A DNA stretch of 51,491 nucleotides from Lactobacillus delbrueckii subsp. delbrueckii DSM 20074 = JCM 1012 (GTDB taxonomy: Bacteria; Bacillota; Bacilli; Lactobacillales; Lactobacillaceae): positions 22,462 through 73,952 of the forward strand of contig NZ_AZCR01000001.1 in the NCBI RefSeq assembly GCF_001433875.1, given 5' to 3'. Position numbers and translations under genes: made by a program. Positions within the stretch are counted from its first letter, which is position 1. Each line of letters starts with the position of its first letter. Below, in pieces: positions 17,305 through 26,413 of this stretch. The notes under the pieces are model-generated. The model was not told the DNA's origin and did no database searches. It worked only from the letters and a program-made list of their open reading frames with translations.

Positions 17305-18574
17305 ATGGAAAATAAAGCGAAGAAAGATTTACGGAAAATTGCTGTAGTCGCGACTGCCGGGATTGGCGTGGTCGGTGTAGGCGCGGTTAGTCAAGGCAGC
17401 GTCAAGCTGAAGGAGCGCAGAAAAAGGCGCAAGATGATTTAAGCAAGTTTGGCGTAAGCTGCTGCTAAGGCGGCCACTGACAAGAAGGCCCAAGCTGCTA
17501 AGGCAGCTAAGAGCGCGGCAGACCAAGCCCAAAAGAGCGAGGAAAACTTGTCAAGCGCGCAAGAGGCAGAAAAGGCTGCCGAAGATGAAGCAAGTGCAAC
17601 TGAAATGACGGCAGACTCAGCCAGCCAGAAGGCGCAAGCAGCCAAGACGGCTGATGATGAAGCTCAAGCAGCTTTGGCTGACCAAGAAGGCAAGGTAAGC
17701 CAAGCTCAAGATAAGGTTGATCAAGAGAAAAAGGCAGTTGACCGGGTAAACGGCCAGGTTAAGGAACTGACGAGGCTAAGGCTGCCAGCGACGCCGCAAA
17801 TAAAGACTTAGCTGCAAAGAAGGCAGCCGAAAGCGAAGCTGAGCAGGAATACCAGGCTTTACCTAAGGTAGTGGCCAATGACGCCTTGAAAAGGAAAAAT
17901 TGACTAAGGCGCAAGAAGCAACTTCTGCCGCTCAAAAGACGATTGATGAAAAGGCTGACGCGCTCAAGGCAGCTGACGCTAAGCTTTCTCAAGCCAAACG
18001 AGAACTCGCAAGCGCCGAAAGCAACCTGTCTGCTAAGCAAGCAGCTTTGACTACGGCAAATGAAACTCTTGCTGCGGCTAAGCAGGAAAAGACTGCTGAT
18101 GCCCAAAAGGCATTGGAAGCCGATAAAGAAGCTTCTGCAGCAGACAAGGCAGCACAAAGCAAACTGGCCAGCGTAAACAGGGAAGCAGCGGATTTGGCAC
18201 TTACTGAAGCAAAGAAGCACCTGGCTATTTTGGAAGCTTTGGAAGAAGCAAACGAGCCGAGCGAAACTCCGACTGCTCCAAGCGAAGACGAACCAAGTGA
18301 AAATCCGGCTGACTCCGGGGAAACCGAAACTATCGTAATTCCAGCTGGCAAGAGTGAAACCAAGACAACTGGCAAAAAGCAAGCCGCTCCAGCCAGCCCT
18401 GTTCAAAAGACTGCTCCAGCAACCTCTGCTGTTAAGGATCCGGCAAAAGCAAGCGTAACTTTGCCGCAAACCGGCGAAAGCCAGAATAAGTCCGCCTTTT
18501 TGGCAGGGATTGTGGCACTGCTGGCCAGTGCAAGTCTCTTCGCCTTTGGCCGGCGTAAGAAGAACGAAAAGTAA
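17305..18574 (+). pseudogene. LPXTG-anchored coiled-coil surface protein, several frameshifts
   Basis: ATG 17305 (GAGGTGAG upstream) starts a signal-peptide-like segment (RKIAVVATAGIGVVGVGAV). The rest is Ala/Lys/Glu/Gln-rich coiled coil, then a Pro/Thr-rich wall-spanning tail and a sorting signal: LPQTGES at 18461-18481, a hydrophobic segment and the charged end RRKKNEK. Reading must change frame several times. Single-base losses fit best near 17407, 17770 and 17885 (each looks like a lost G); an extra T near 17448 and a TAA at 17455 also break it. Repaired, it would be about 420 residues, fixed to peptidoglycan by sortase. Function unknown (adhesion or structure are guesses). Confidence 0.9.
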
Positions 18575-18598
18575 TTGTATAAATAATAAAAGTATTGG

Positions 18599-18628
18599 AA
18601 AAGCGACTCTATTTCAGAGCCGCTTTTT
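18599..18628 (+). terminator. Terminator after the LPXTG remnant
   Basis: AAAAGCG-A-CTCT (18599-18610) pairs with AGAG-C-CGCTTTT (18616-18627) with one mismatch, then T residues. Confidence 0.8.
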
Positions 18629-18737
18629 GTATACAGTTTTTTAAAAAATTATAATAGCATATTTACATTTTAATTTTTCAGTAGTATTATTTTAATCATA
18701 TTTGGAAATGCTTTATTATTTAATGAGGAGGAAAGAA

Positions 18738-20307
18738 ATGACGTTAAAATATGCTAGCAAGTGGGAGTTGCCGGTCTTTGCGGTCTTCGCCGCCGCCAAG
18801 GCACTGCAGGCAGTTTTTATCGCTTATGTCTTCCAGGAATTCATTAATTTTGCCGGAAATCCTAAGGGGAGTTTATTACAATTAACTATTAAAGCGGTTG
18901 TGGGTATTGTCCTTTTTGCCTTCCTGGCCTTAATCTACCAAATTATGCAGGCGAATATAATTAAGGACGTCAACTTGAAAATCAAGGAGCAGGCAACAAA
19001 ATATTTGTTGTATTCAGATAATTCTAATCCCAAATTTGACCTGTCTTTTATGACTAATGACCTCAAGCAGGTGGAAAGTCACCGGGTGGAAGCTGAACTG
19101 GATATTATTTTCAATGGTTTGCAGTTTATCGCGGCATTTGCGGCAGCCATGCTGTCTTCCTGGGCTTTATCCTTGATCTTCCTGGTCGCCTCCCTGGCTC
19201 CCGGCCTTTTGCAGAATATTTTCGGGCCAAAAATTGAAGCTGCTTCTTCTGCCTGGGAAGGGGAGAACAGCAAATATACTGAGGCAATGACGGACACCAT
19301 CAATTTTGCCGCTTTTGCCAGACTCTATGACGCTGAAGACAGTATTTACAGTAGAATGCTCCACTACAGCCAGAGAATGGAAACGGCCCTGGCCAAGATG
19401 AAAAAGGTGGAAATGGTGACAACAGAAGTCATCACTTCCTTTGCCTACGTCTGCAGCATGATCATTCCTTTCAGCCTGGGGATCTACTTTGTGACTCAAG
19501 GGCAGATCACTTTGGGGACCTTCATGATGATCTCCCAGCTGGCCAACAACTTTATCAATCCGATTGTCGGTATCTTTTCTTCGGTCAATGACATTAAAAC
19601 CAGCAATCCGATCTGGGAAAAGTTTACTGCCGTGGCAGATTTTACAGCAAAAGAAAGTGCTGCGGACCGGGATGAATTTAAGGAACTCTCTTTAGACGAT
19701 GCAAGTGTGCAAAGAGGGGACCGGAAGCTTTTAAACAATCTCGATTTGACTGTTAAAAATGGTGAAAAAGTCTTGCTGGAAGCACCGTCTGGCTGGGGCA
19801 AGACAACCTTGCTTAACGTCTTGGTTGGCCGGATCAAGCTGGCAGATGGAGATTACGAGATCAACGGTGAAGACGCCAATGGTGACTGGAGCAAGGACCA
19901 CGAGTACTTCTCATTTGTCCAGCAGAAGCCTTATATTCTTGATGATACAATCGAATATAATATCTCTTTACAGGGAAGTCAGCCGGGAAGACCTGCTGGC
20001 AGTTTGTCAAAAAGCCGGTTTAACCAGCTTGATTGAGGAAAAAGGTCTGGACTACCAAGTCGGAAAAGAAGGCAAAAACTTGTCCGGCGGTCAGGGGCAG
20101 CGGATGGAAATTGCCAGAGCTCTGCTGGCCAAGCGGCCGGTATTATTGGCCGATGAAGCGACCTCAGCCCTGGATCCCCGCTTATCAAAGCAAATTCACC
20201 AGACAATTCTACAGAATTTCCCTGGCACCGTAATCGAAGTAGCTCACAAGATTTCAAATGAAGAAATAGCTATGTTTGACCGGGTGGTCAATTTAGCCGA
20301 GAAGTAA
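18738..20307 (+). pseudogene. ABC exporter (fused membrane and ATPase domains), frameshifted
   Basis: ATG 18738 follows GAGGAGGAAAG. The first ~300 residues hold about six membrane segments of an ABC exporter domain. The ATPase domain has Walker A APSGWGKTT, then at about 19969-19975 the frame breaks: upstream frame reads NISLQGSQPG and stops at 20036, while the next frame continues REVSREDLLAVCQKAGL to the signature LSGGQGQRMEIARALL, Walker B VLLADEATSALD and an H-loop AHKI. Repaired length is about 522 residues. The break removes the signature and Walker B from the main product, so it should be inactive unless the ribosome shifts. It lies beside the LPXTG remnant; cargo unknown. Confidence 0.88.
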
Positions 20308-20308
20308 C

Positions 20309-20340
20309 AAAACAGGCAGCTCAATGAGCCGCCTGTTTTT
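20309..20340 (+). terminator. Terminator after the ABC exporter remnant
   Basis: AAAACAGGC-A-GCTC and GAGC-C-GCCTGTTTT pair around an AAT loop, with one mismatch, ending in five T. Confidence 0.85.
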
Positions 20341-20360
20341 ATTGCTGATGAATTTTTGTC

Positions 20361-20395
20361 AAAAATAAAACCCGGCAGATCATTGATCTACCGGG
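20361..20395 (-). terminator. Terminator of rpmB (minus strand)
   Basis: On the minus strand CCCGG-T-AGATC / GATCT-G-CCGGG (20395-20371) is followed by TTTTATTTTT (20370-20361), just past the rpmB stop. Confidence 0.85.
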
Positions 20396-20407
20396 CTCGT
20401 TTCGTCA

Positions 20408-20593
20408 CTAGACACGGGTAACTTTACCAGACTTCAAAGTCTTGGTTGAAACCCAAACGCGCTTAGGCTTGCCGTTTACAAGAATGCGAACTTTTTGAAG
20501 GTTTGGCTTCCAAGAACGACTTGATGAGTTCAAAGCGTGTGAACGCGTTTTACCAAAAGTGGTCTTCTTACCGGTTACGAAATCTTTTGCCAT
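20408..20593 (-). CDS. rpmB: 50S ribosomal protein L28
   Basis: Ribosomal protein of the large subunit, 61 residues, strongly basic, with [15 protein letters not shown] and the C-terminal [14 protein letters not shown] of the family. No zinc-binding cysteines are present, so it is the C-minus form. AAAGGGGG upstream supports the start. It is transcribed alone and opposite to its neighbours, the usual arrangement in Bacillus and Lactobacillus where rpmB faces away from asp23-fakA. Confidence 0.97.
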   Translation of the reverse strand: MAKDFVTGKKTTFGKTRSHALNSSSRSWKPNLQKVRILVNGKPKRVWVSTKTLKSGKVTRV

Positions 20594-20632
20594 GCTGCTA
20601 AACCCCCTTTACATGTCATGTCATACTATTAG

Positions 20633-20661
20633 ACTTTACCATAAAGTTTGACCTTTTTCAA
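20633..20661 (-). promoter_or_regulatory. Candidate rpmB promoter
   Basis: On the minus strand TTGAAA (20661-20656), 17 bp, TAAAGT (20638-20633), about 40 bases before the start codon. Confidence 0.5.
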
Positions 20662-20768
20662 TTATTATTTTGAAAAGTATTTTCCAGAAAATAAAGTTGG
20701 AACTGTTAGCTTTTGATCTCGTTATGATAAAATAAGGATGTATATTGGAAATAAGACGGAGGATAAAC

Positions 20769-21131
20769 ATGGCTGTTAAAATCAAGACAAAGTATGGTTT
20801 GATTGATATTTCAAACGGTGTAATTGCAACTGTTGTTGGTGGTGCAGCTACGTCTAACTATGGCGTTGTCGGTATGGCATCCAAGAATGCCATCAGAGAC
20901 GGAGTCGACAGCATTTTGAGTCGGGCAAACTACAAGCGCGGCGTCGTTGTTAAGTCTGACGAAAATCAAGTAACTGTTGATGTCTATATTATTGTTGGCT
21001 ACGGCTTGAAAATTTCTGAAGTAAGTCGTAATGTACAAGACAGTGTCAAATATAACTTAAGAAGCCAGCTGGGGATCGACACCAAGGCGGTCAACGTCGT
21101 TGTTCAAGGTGTAAAGGTTCTCGACGACTAG
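20769..21131 (+). CDS. Asp23/Gls24 family envelope stress protein
   Basis: 120-residue protein of the Asp23 family (YloU in Bacillus), which coats the membrane inner face or supports envelope stress tolerance. Typical stretches are YGLIDISNGVIATVVGGAA, GVVGMASKNAIRDG and VTVDVYIIVGYGLKISEV. ATG 20769 follows ACGGAGGA. It forms a two-gene unit with fakA, and the constant pairing suggests a link to fatty acid or envelope metabolism. A -10-like TATGATAAAAT lies at 20723-20733 without a clear -35. Confidence 0.93.
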   Translation: MAVKIKTKYGLIDISNGVIATVVGGAATSNYGVVGMASKNAIRDGVDSILSRANYKRGVVVKSDENQVTVDVYIIVGYGLKISEVSRNVQDSVKYNLRSQLGIDTKAVNVVVQGVKVLDD

Positions 21132-21134
21132 ATA

Positions 21135-21142
21135 AGTGGAGG
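21135..21142 (+). promoter_or_regulatory. Ribosome binding site that sets the fakA start
   Basis: AGTGGAGG is eight bases before TTG 21151. The GTG inside this site at 21136 is in frame but cannot be the start. Confidence 0.75.
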
Positions 21143-21150
21143 ATTCAATA

Positions 21151-22815
21151 TTGGTTTTAAGTGAAATTAGCAGTAAAGAATTTAGAGACATGGTGCGGAT
21201 TGCCTCTCACCGGATGAGCAAGAACGTGCAATTCGTCAATGATCTAAATGTTTTCCCAGTTCCTGACGGCGACACTGGCACGAATATGAATCTCACGATG
21301 GAAAGCGGGGCTAAGGCCGTTTACGAAAACGCAAGCAGCAGTGTCGGCGACTTGACCGAAAGCCTGGCTAAGGGGATGCTGATGGGCGCGCGCGGCAACA
21401 GTGGGGTTATCACCTCCCAGCTCTTCCGCGGCTTCTACAAGGCAACTCAAGGCAAGACCACTTTGAACGCCCAGGAATTGGCAAATGCCTTTAGCAATGG
21501 TGTAGCTACTGCCTACAAGGCTGTGATGAAGCCGGTTGAGGGGACCATCTTGACTGTGGCCCGGGTCGGCGCTCAAGCAGGTGCTAACAAGGCAAATGAA
21601 ACCGATGATGTAGAAGAAGTAATGCAGGCGATCGTTGAAGGCGCCAAGGAAGCTTTGAAGAGCACTCCTGACCTGCTACCAGTTCTTAAGCAAGTCGGCG
21701 TGGTTGACTCCGGCGGCCAAGGTCTGGTCTTTATCTATGAAGGCTTCCTGGAAGGCCTTTTGGGTGAAAACTTCGATGACAAGTACGTGCCAGATGCTGA
21801 CGACATGAACTCCTTGATCAACGCTACCCACCACCAGGCAGTGCAAGGGCAACTGGCAACTTCCGACATTGCCAACGGCTACTGTACTGAAATCATGGTT
21901 GACCTCAAGGCTGACGTGCCAAACAAGAAGCCATTCGACCTGGAAGAATTCAGAAGCTACCTGTCAGAACTGGGTGACTCCCTCTTAGCAGTTTCTGACG
22001 GAGAAATCGCCAAGGTTCACGTTCACACTGAATACCCAGGCAAGGTCTTCCTTTACGGGTCACAATTCGGCCAATTGGGCAAGATCAAGATCGACAACAT
22101 GCGGATTCAGCACGAAACGATCGTTGACAACGAGCAAGAACAACAAGAAAGCGTTGACTTTGCAGTGATCGCAGTGGCTTCCGGCAACGGTGTCCGCAAG
22201 CTCTTTGAAAGCGAAGGGGTCAACCGGATCATCTCCGGCGGGCAAACCATGAACCCTTCAACTCAAGACATCATGGACGCCATCACCAAGTCTGGCGCCA
22301 AGCAGGCGATCATCCTGCCAAACAACGGCAACATCATCATGTCCGCCAAGCAGGCTGCTGAAGTTGCTGAAATCCCAGTCGGCATCGTGCCTTCCAAGAC
22401 TATCCAGCAAGGTTTAACTGCTATGCTGGCCTTCAACCCGGAAGCCAGTGTTGACGCGAACGTTGAAGCCATGACTGATGAACTTGGCTCTGTCAAGTCC
22501 GGTGAAGTAACCCGGGCAACCCGTGACACTGAAATCAACGGCGTTGAAATCCACAAGGGCAACTTCATTGGTATCGTTGATGGCACTATTGTGGTTGACG
22601 ACGTTGATCCAATTGTCGCAACTGTCGCTATGACAGAAAAGATGCTGGATGAAGACTCTGAAATCGTGACCGTGATGTACGGCAGCGATGCTACTGAAGA
22701 AGAAGCCCAGGCAGTTGTTGACCGCCTGGAAGCAGCTCACGAAGATGATGACTACGAATTCGAAATTCACGACGGTGGCCAGCCAGTTTACAACTTCTTG
22801 ATTTCTGTAGAATAA
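21151..22815 (+). CDS. fakA: Fatty acid kinase catalytic subunit FakA (DAK2 domain, YloV family)
   Basis: Phosphorylates FakB-bound fatty acids to acyl-phosphates for phospholipid synthesis. From TTG 21151 it has 554 residues. The N-terminal DhaL-type kinase domain contains NVFPVPDGDTGTNM (about 33-46) with the metal-binding aspartates and GARGNSGVI; a middle domain and a DegV-like C-terminal domain follow. The start is fixed by the ribosome site just upstream. Its TAA overlaps the recG ATG by one base. PlsX, which makes the same acyl-phosphates from acyl-ACP, is encoded shortly after. Confidence 0.93.
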   Translation: MVLSEISSKEFRDMVRIASHRMSKNVQFVNDLNVFPVPDGDTGTNMNLTMESGAKAVYENASSSVGDLTESLAKGMLMGARGNSGVITSQLFRGFYKATQGKTTLNAQELANAFSNGVATAYKAVMKPVEGTILTVARVGAQAGANKANETDDVEEVMQAIVEGAKEALKSTPDLLPVLKQVGVVDSGGQGLVFIYEGFLEGLLGENFDDKYVPDADDMNSLINATHHQAVQGQLATSDIANGYCTEIMVDLKADVPNKKPFDLEEFRSYLSELGDSLLAVSDGEIAKVHVHTEYPGKVFLYGSQFGQLGKIKIDNMRIQHETIVDNEQEQQESVDFAVIAVASGNGVRKLFESEGVNRIISGGQTMNPSTQDIMDAITKSGAKQAIILPNNGNIIMSAKQAAEVAEIPVGIVPSKTIQQGLTAMLAFNPEASVDANVEAMTDELGSVKSGEVTRATRDTEINGVEIHKGNFIGIVDGTIVVDDVDPIVATVAMTEKMLDEDSEIVTVMYGSDATEEEAQAVVDRLEAAHEDDDYEFEIHDGGQPVYNFLISVE

Positions 22816-24854
22816 TGACTTTAAACGAAGCTATTTTCAGACCGGTGACGGCCTTGAAGGGCGTGGGGGCCAAGACGGCAGAAGCTTTGCAGTCGCTGGG
22901 CATTTATAGCATCTACGACTTGCTCTTCTACTTCCCTTACCGCTATGACGAACTGGAGAACCTGCCGCTGGACCAGCTGGAGGACGGACAGAAGGTCATG
23001 CTGAAGGGGATCGTGGCCACCAACCCCTACCAGAATTACTTTGGCTACCACAAGAGCCGGGTCAGCTTCAAACTACGAATTGATCATGATATTATCATGG
23101 TCAATTTTTTTAACCAGCCATGGCTGACCAAGCAGCTGAGCGTGGGCCAGGAAATCGCCGTCTATGGCAAATATGACCTGAGAAAGCAGTGCCTGTCAGC
23201 TTATAAGCTCTTAGCCAATAAAAACAGTGATGACGGGATGGCGCCGATTTATTCGGTCAACCGGCAGATCAAGCAAAAGAAGCTGCAGACCATGATCGAC
23301 CTAGCGATTGCCGAAAGCATGGATGAGATGGGCAATGCTGTGCCAGAGGACTTGCGGAAGCACTACCGGCTCATGGCTGACCAGGACCTGGTCATCGCCA
23401 TGCACCACCCTAAAGACCTGACTGAGGCTAAGGAGGCCCGCCGAAGCGCTGTTTTTCGGGAATTCTTCCTCTTTCAAATGCAGCTGGCCTTGATGTCCAG
23501 CCAAAATAAGAGCCACAGTGGTTATGCCAAGCATTACGACCTGGAAGAAATCGGCAAGCTGACCAAGTCTCTGCCTTTTGCCCTGTCTCCTGACCAGAAA
23601 AAGGTGATTAATGAGATTTTTGCCGATATGTTTGTTGACCAGCAGATGCAGCGCCTTCTTCAGGGGGACGTTGGGTCCGGGAAAACCGTAGTGGCCGTGT
23701 TTGCCATTTACGGGGCAGTGACAGCTGGCTACCAGGCCGCCTTGATGGTGCCAACTGAAATTCTGGCCAATCAGCACTATCACAAAATTTCCGCCATGCT
23801 GGAAGATTTCGGCGTCCGGGTGGCCCTCTTAACGAGATCAACTAAAACCATGGAGCGGCGGGAAATCTACAAGGAGCTGGCTGATGGCAGCATTAATGTG
23901 GTGATCGGCACCCATGCCTTGATCCAAGAGCAAGTGTCCTTTAAAAAGCTGGGCCTGGTTATTATCGACGAGCAGCACCGTTTTGGCGTTGTCCAGCGCC
24001 TGGCCTTGATCAACAAGGGGGACCGGCCGGATATCCTGGCCATGACGGCGACCCCGATTCCCCGTTCATTGGCCTTGACTGTTTATGGCGACACCGCCTT
24101 GTCAGAAATCAGACACTTGCCAGCCGGCCGTAAGCCGATTAAATCCTACTGGAAGACCAGCAGCCAGCTAGATGAGGTGTATTCATTGATGCGCCAGCAA
24201 CTGGCGGAAGGCTTCCAGATTTATGCGGTTACGCCCTTGATCAGTGAGTCGGAAACGATTGACCTGGAAAATGCTGAAGCCCTGCACGACAGGCTGGCCG
24301 GCGAATTTCCAGACCAGGAAGTTGTCCTTTTGCATGGGAAAATGGCGGCAACTGACAAAGAGCAGATCATGGACCGCTTTGCGGCAGGGGAGGTCGATAT
24401 TCTGGTTACTACCAGCGTGATTGAAGTTGGCGTTGACGTGGCCAATGCCAACTTGATGGTTATCTTTGACGCTGACCGCTTTGGCTTAAGCCAGCTCCAC
24501 CAGCTGCGTGGCCGGATCGGCCGGGGGCAGACGCAAAGCTACTGCGTCTTTTTAGCTGACCCGAAGACAGAAGCCGGCAAGCAGCGAATGAAGATCGTGG
24601 CTGAAACTAACGACGGCTTTAAGCTCGCCGAAGAAGACCTCAAGATGCGGGGCGAGGGTGACCTCTTTGGCAAGGCTCAGTCAGGCCTGCCGGAATTCAG
24701 GACGGGCAGCGTTGTCAGCGACTACCAGGTCATGGTGGTAGCCAGGGATGAGGCCAAGCGGATCGTCCAGGCTGATCCGGACCTGAAAGCAGAAAAGTTG
24801 GCAGACCTGCAAGCTGTGATAAAATATAAGAAAATCGTACAAGCGAGAGCTTAG
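22815..24854 (+). CDS. recG: ATP-dependent DNA helicase RecG
   Basis: Branch-migrating helicase that rescues stalled replication forks and processes Holliday junctions. The 679 residues start with the wedge/OB domain (about 1-150). Walker A GDVGSGKT is near 284, DEQH near 385, MTATPIPRSL near 412, and VGVDVANANLMVIFDADRFG with QLRGRIGRG mark the helicase C-terminal half. Translationally coupled to fakA by one base of overlap, the common lactobacillus order fakA-recG-plsX-acpP. Confidence 0.97.
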   Translation: MTLNEAIFRPVTALKGVGAKTAEALQSLGIYSIYDLLFYFPYRYDELENLPLDQLEDGQKVMLKGIVATNPYQNYFGYHKSRVSFKLRIDHDIIMVNFFNQPWLTKQLSVGQEIAVYGKYDLRKQCLSAYKLLANKNSDDGMAPIYSVNRQIKQKKLQTMIDLAIAESMDEMGNAVPEDLRKHYRLMADQDLVIAMHHPKDLTEAKEARRSAVFREFFLFQMQLALMSSQNKSHSGYAKHYDLEEIGKLTKSLPFALSPDQKKVINEIFADMFVDQQMQRLLQGDVGSGKTVVAVFAIYGAVTAGYQAALMVPTEILANQHYHKISAMLEDFGVRVALLTRSTKTMERREIYKELADGSINVVIGTHALIQEQVSFKKLGLVIIDEQHRFGVVQRLALINKGDRPDILAMTATPIPRSLALTVYGDTALSEIRHLPAGRKPIKSYWKTSSQLDEVYSLMRQQLAEGFQIYAVTPLISESETIDLENAEALHDRLAGEFPDQEVVLLHGKMAATDKEQIMDRFAAGEVDILVTTSVIEVGVDVANANLMVIFDADRFGLSQLHQLRGRIGRGQTQSYCVFLADPKTEAGKQRMKIVAETNDGFKLAEEDLKMRGEGDLFGKAQSGLPEFRTGSVVSDYQVMVVARDEAKRIVQADPDLKAEKLADLQAVIKYKKIVQARA

Positions 24855-24879
24855 TCCAATATAGAAAAAGAGATTATTG

Positions 24880-25872
24880 ATGAGAAAAATCGCGATTGAC
24901 GCCATGGGCGGGGAAAACGCTCCTGAGGCGATTGTAGAAGCAGTTTTAAAGGCCAAGCCTGAACTGCCGGAAGACAAGTTTATCTTCTTCGGCGATGAAG
25001 GAAAGCTGAAAGAGCTGCTGCCAGCAGGCGATGACCAGATCGAAATCGTGGCCACCACGGAAGTTATTCTTGATGAAGATGAGCCAGTCAAGGCCATGCG
25101 GACCAAGAAGGATTCTTCCATGGTCGTGGCAGTTAACTGGGTCAAGGAAGGCAAGGCAGACGCTTTGCTGTCACTAGGCAATACCGGGGCCCTGTTAACC
25201 TGCGGGATCTTCATTGTCGGCCGAATCAAGGGCGTGGCCCGGCCAGGCCTCATGCCGACCATGCCAGTTGAATCTTCAGATGACGGCTTCAACATCATTG
25301 ACGTTGGCGCTAATGCTACTAGCAAGCCGGAATACCTGCTGCAATGGGCGGAAATGGCCTCCTACTATGCGGAAAAGGTTCGTGGCGTTTCCAAGCCAAG
25401 AGTAGCTCTTTTAAACAATGGGGCTGAATTTGACAAGGGCGACGACCTGCACAAGGAAGTCTACCAGCTCTTGCAGGACAGCTCCCTGAACTTCACCGGC
25501 AACATTGAAGGGCACGAACTCTTGCAAGGAAAGGCCGACGTTGTGGTCACAGACGGTTTTACCGGCAACGCGGTCTTAAAGAGCATCGAAGGAACGGCCA
25601 GCGTCATCATCCACATGCTGAAAGACGGCCTTTTGAACAATGGTGTTAAGGCCAAGCTGGGGGCCCTGCTGGCTAAAGACGCCTTGAAGTCTGTAGCCAG
25701 CCGCTTTGACACGGCCAAGTATGGCGGGGCGGTTTTGCTCGGCTTAAACTCACCAGTCGTCAAGCAGCATGGCCGGTCAGACGCCCGGGCCGTCTACTAC
25801 GCGGTTAAGCAGATCGACAAGATTTTGGCTGAAGACTTAACAAATACCTTTAAGCAAGAATTCAGCAAGTAA
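24880..25872 (+). CDS. plsX: Phosphate acyltransferase PlsX
   Basis: Converts acyl-ACP and phosphate to acyl-phosphate for PlsY in phospholipid synthesis. 330 residues from ATG 24880 (a TTG directly before it is in frame but less likely). The N-terminus RKIAIDAMGGENAPEAIVE, SLGNTGALLTCG, MPTMP and TDGFTGNAVLKS are family signatures. It is followed by acpP, whose product carries its substrate. Confidence 0.96.
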   Translation: MRKIAIDAMGGENAPEAIVEAVLKAKPELPEDKFIFFGDEGKLKELLPAGDDQIEIVATTEVILDEDEPVKAMRTKKDSSMVVAVNWVKEGKADALLSLGNTGALLTCGIFIVGRIKGVARPGLMPTMPVESSDDGFNIIDVGANATSKPEYLLQWAEMASYYAEKVRGVSKPRVALLNNGAEFDKGDDLHKEVYQLLQDSSLNFTGNIEGHELLQGKADVVVTDGFTGNAVLKSIEGTASVIIHMLKDGLLNNGVKAKLGALLAKDALKSVASRFDTAKYGGAVLLGLNSPVVKQHGRSDARAVYYAVKQIDKILAEDLTNTFKQEFSK

Positions 25873-25933
25873 GGATAAGAAAAAGAAAATAGCCCAAGCA
25901 AGCGGGCAGTTAGAAATTATAGGAGAAAGAATA

Positions 25934-26176
25934 ATGACTGAAGCAGAAATTTTTGACAAGATTGCCACTTTGATCGCTGACAACTTCCAGCTGGACAAAG
26001 ACAAAATCACTATGGACACTAACTTTACCAAGGATCTGGACGCTGACTCCATCGACTTGGTAGAATTCATCATGCAGCTGGAAGACGAATTCGGCGCTGA
26101 AATTCCTGATGAAGACGCTGCTAAGATTATCACAGTCGCTGACGCGGTAGCTTACATCAAGAGCCACCAAGGCTAA
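25934..26176 (+). CDS. acpP: Acyl carrier protein
   Basis: 80-residue acidic carrier. The phosphopantetheine serine is Ser39 in DADSID; the family usually has DSL, so Ile after the serine is a small variation. ATG 25934 follows AGGAGAAAG. It pairs with plsX and is closed by a terminator. Fatty-acid synthesis operons usually hold a second acpP elsewhere; this copy, next to plsX, is the phospholipid-cluster one. Confidence 0.95.
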   Translation: MTEAEIFDKIATLIADNFQLDKDKITMDTNFTKDLDADSIDLVEFIMQLEDEFGAEIPDEDAAKIITVADAVAYIKSHQG

Positions 26177-26216
26177 AGTGCATTGAAAACGAAATGAAAA
26201 CAACTAATATTTAATT

Positions 26217-26256
26217 AGCATTTGCCAAAGAAAGATCTGCGGCAAATGCTTTTTTT
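26217..26256 (+). terminator. Terminator after acpP
   Basis: AGCATTTGCC (26217-26226) and GGCAAATGCT (26241-26250) pair perfectly over 10 bp with a 14-base loop, then six further T. Confidence 0.9.
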
Positions 26257-26365
26257 GTGGTCTCTTTCCAAGAAATGGCGGCAAATATGATAAAAAGCAA
26301 ACAATAATTTAATGATTATGATGTGGATTGGCAGAAACGATGAAGAAATAACTAAAAAACACTGG

Positions 26366-26399
26366 AAAATAATTAAAAATACTGACTAATAATTATTTT
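26366..26399. repeat. 10-bp perfect inverted repeat just before oppD
   Basis: AAAATAATTA (26366-26375) and TAATTATTTT (26390-26399) are exact complements with 14 bases between, ending one base before the ribosome site GAAGGAG. It could be an operator or an RNA stem that affects oppD translation. No convincing -35/-10 pair was found in 26257-26413, an AT-rich leader that holds nothing else recognisable. Confidence 0.5.
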
Positions 26400-26413
26400 G
26401 AAGGAGAAAAAAG

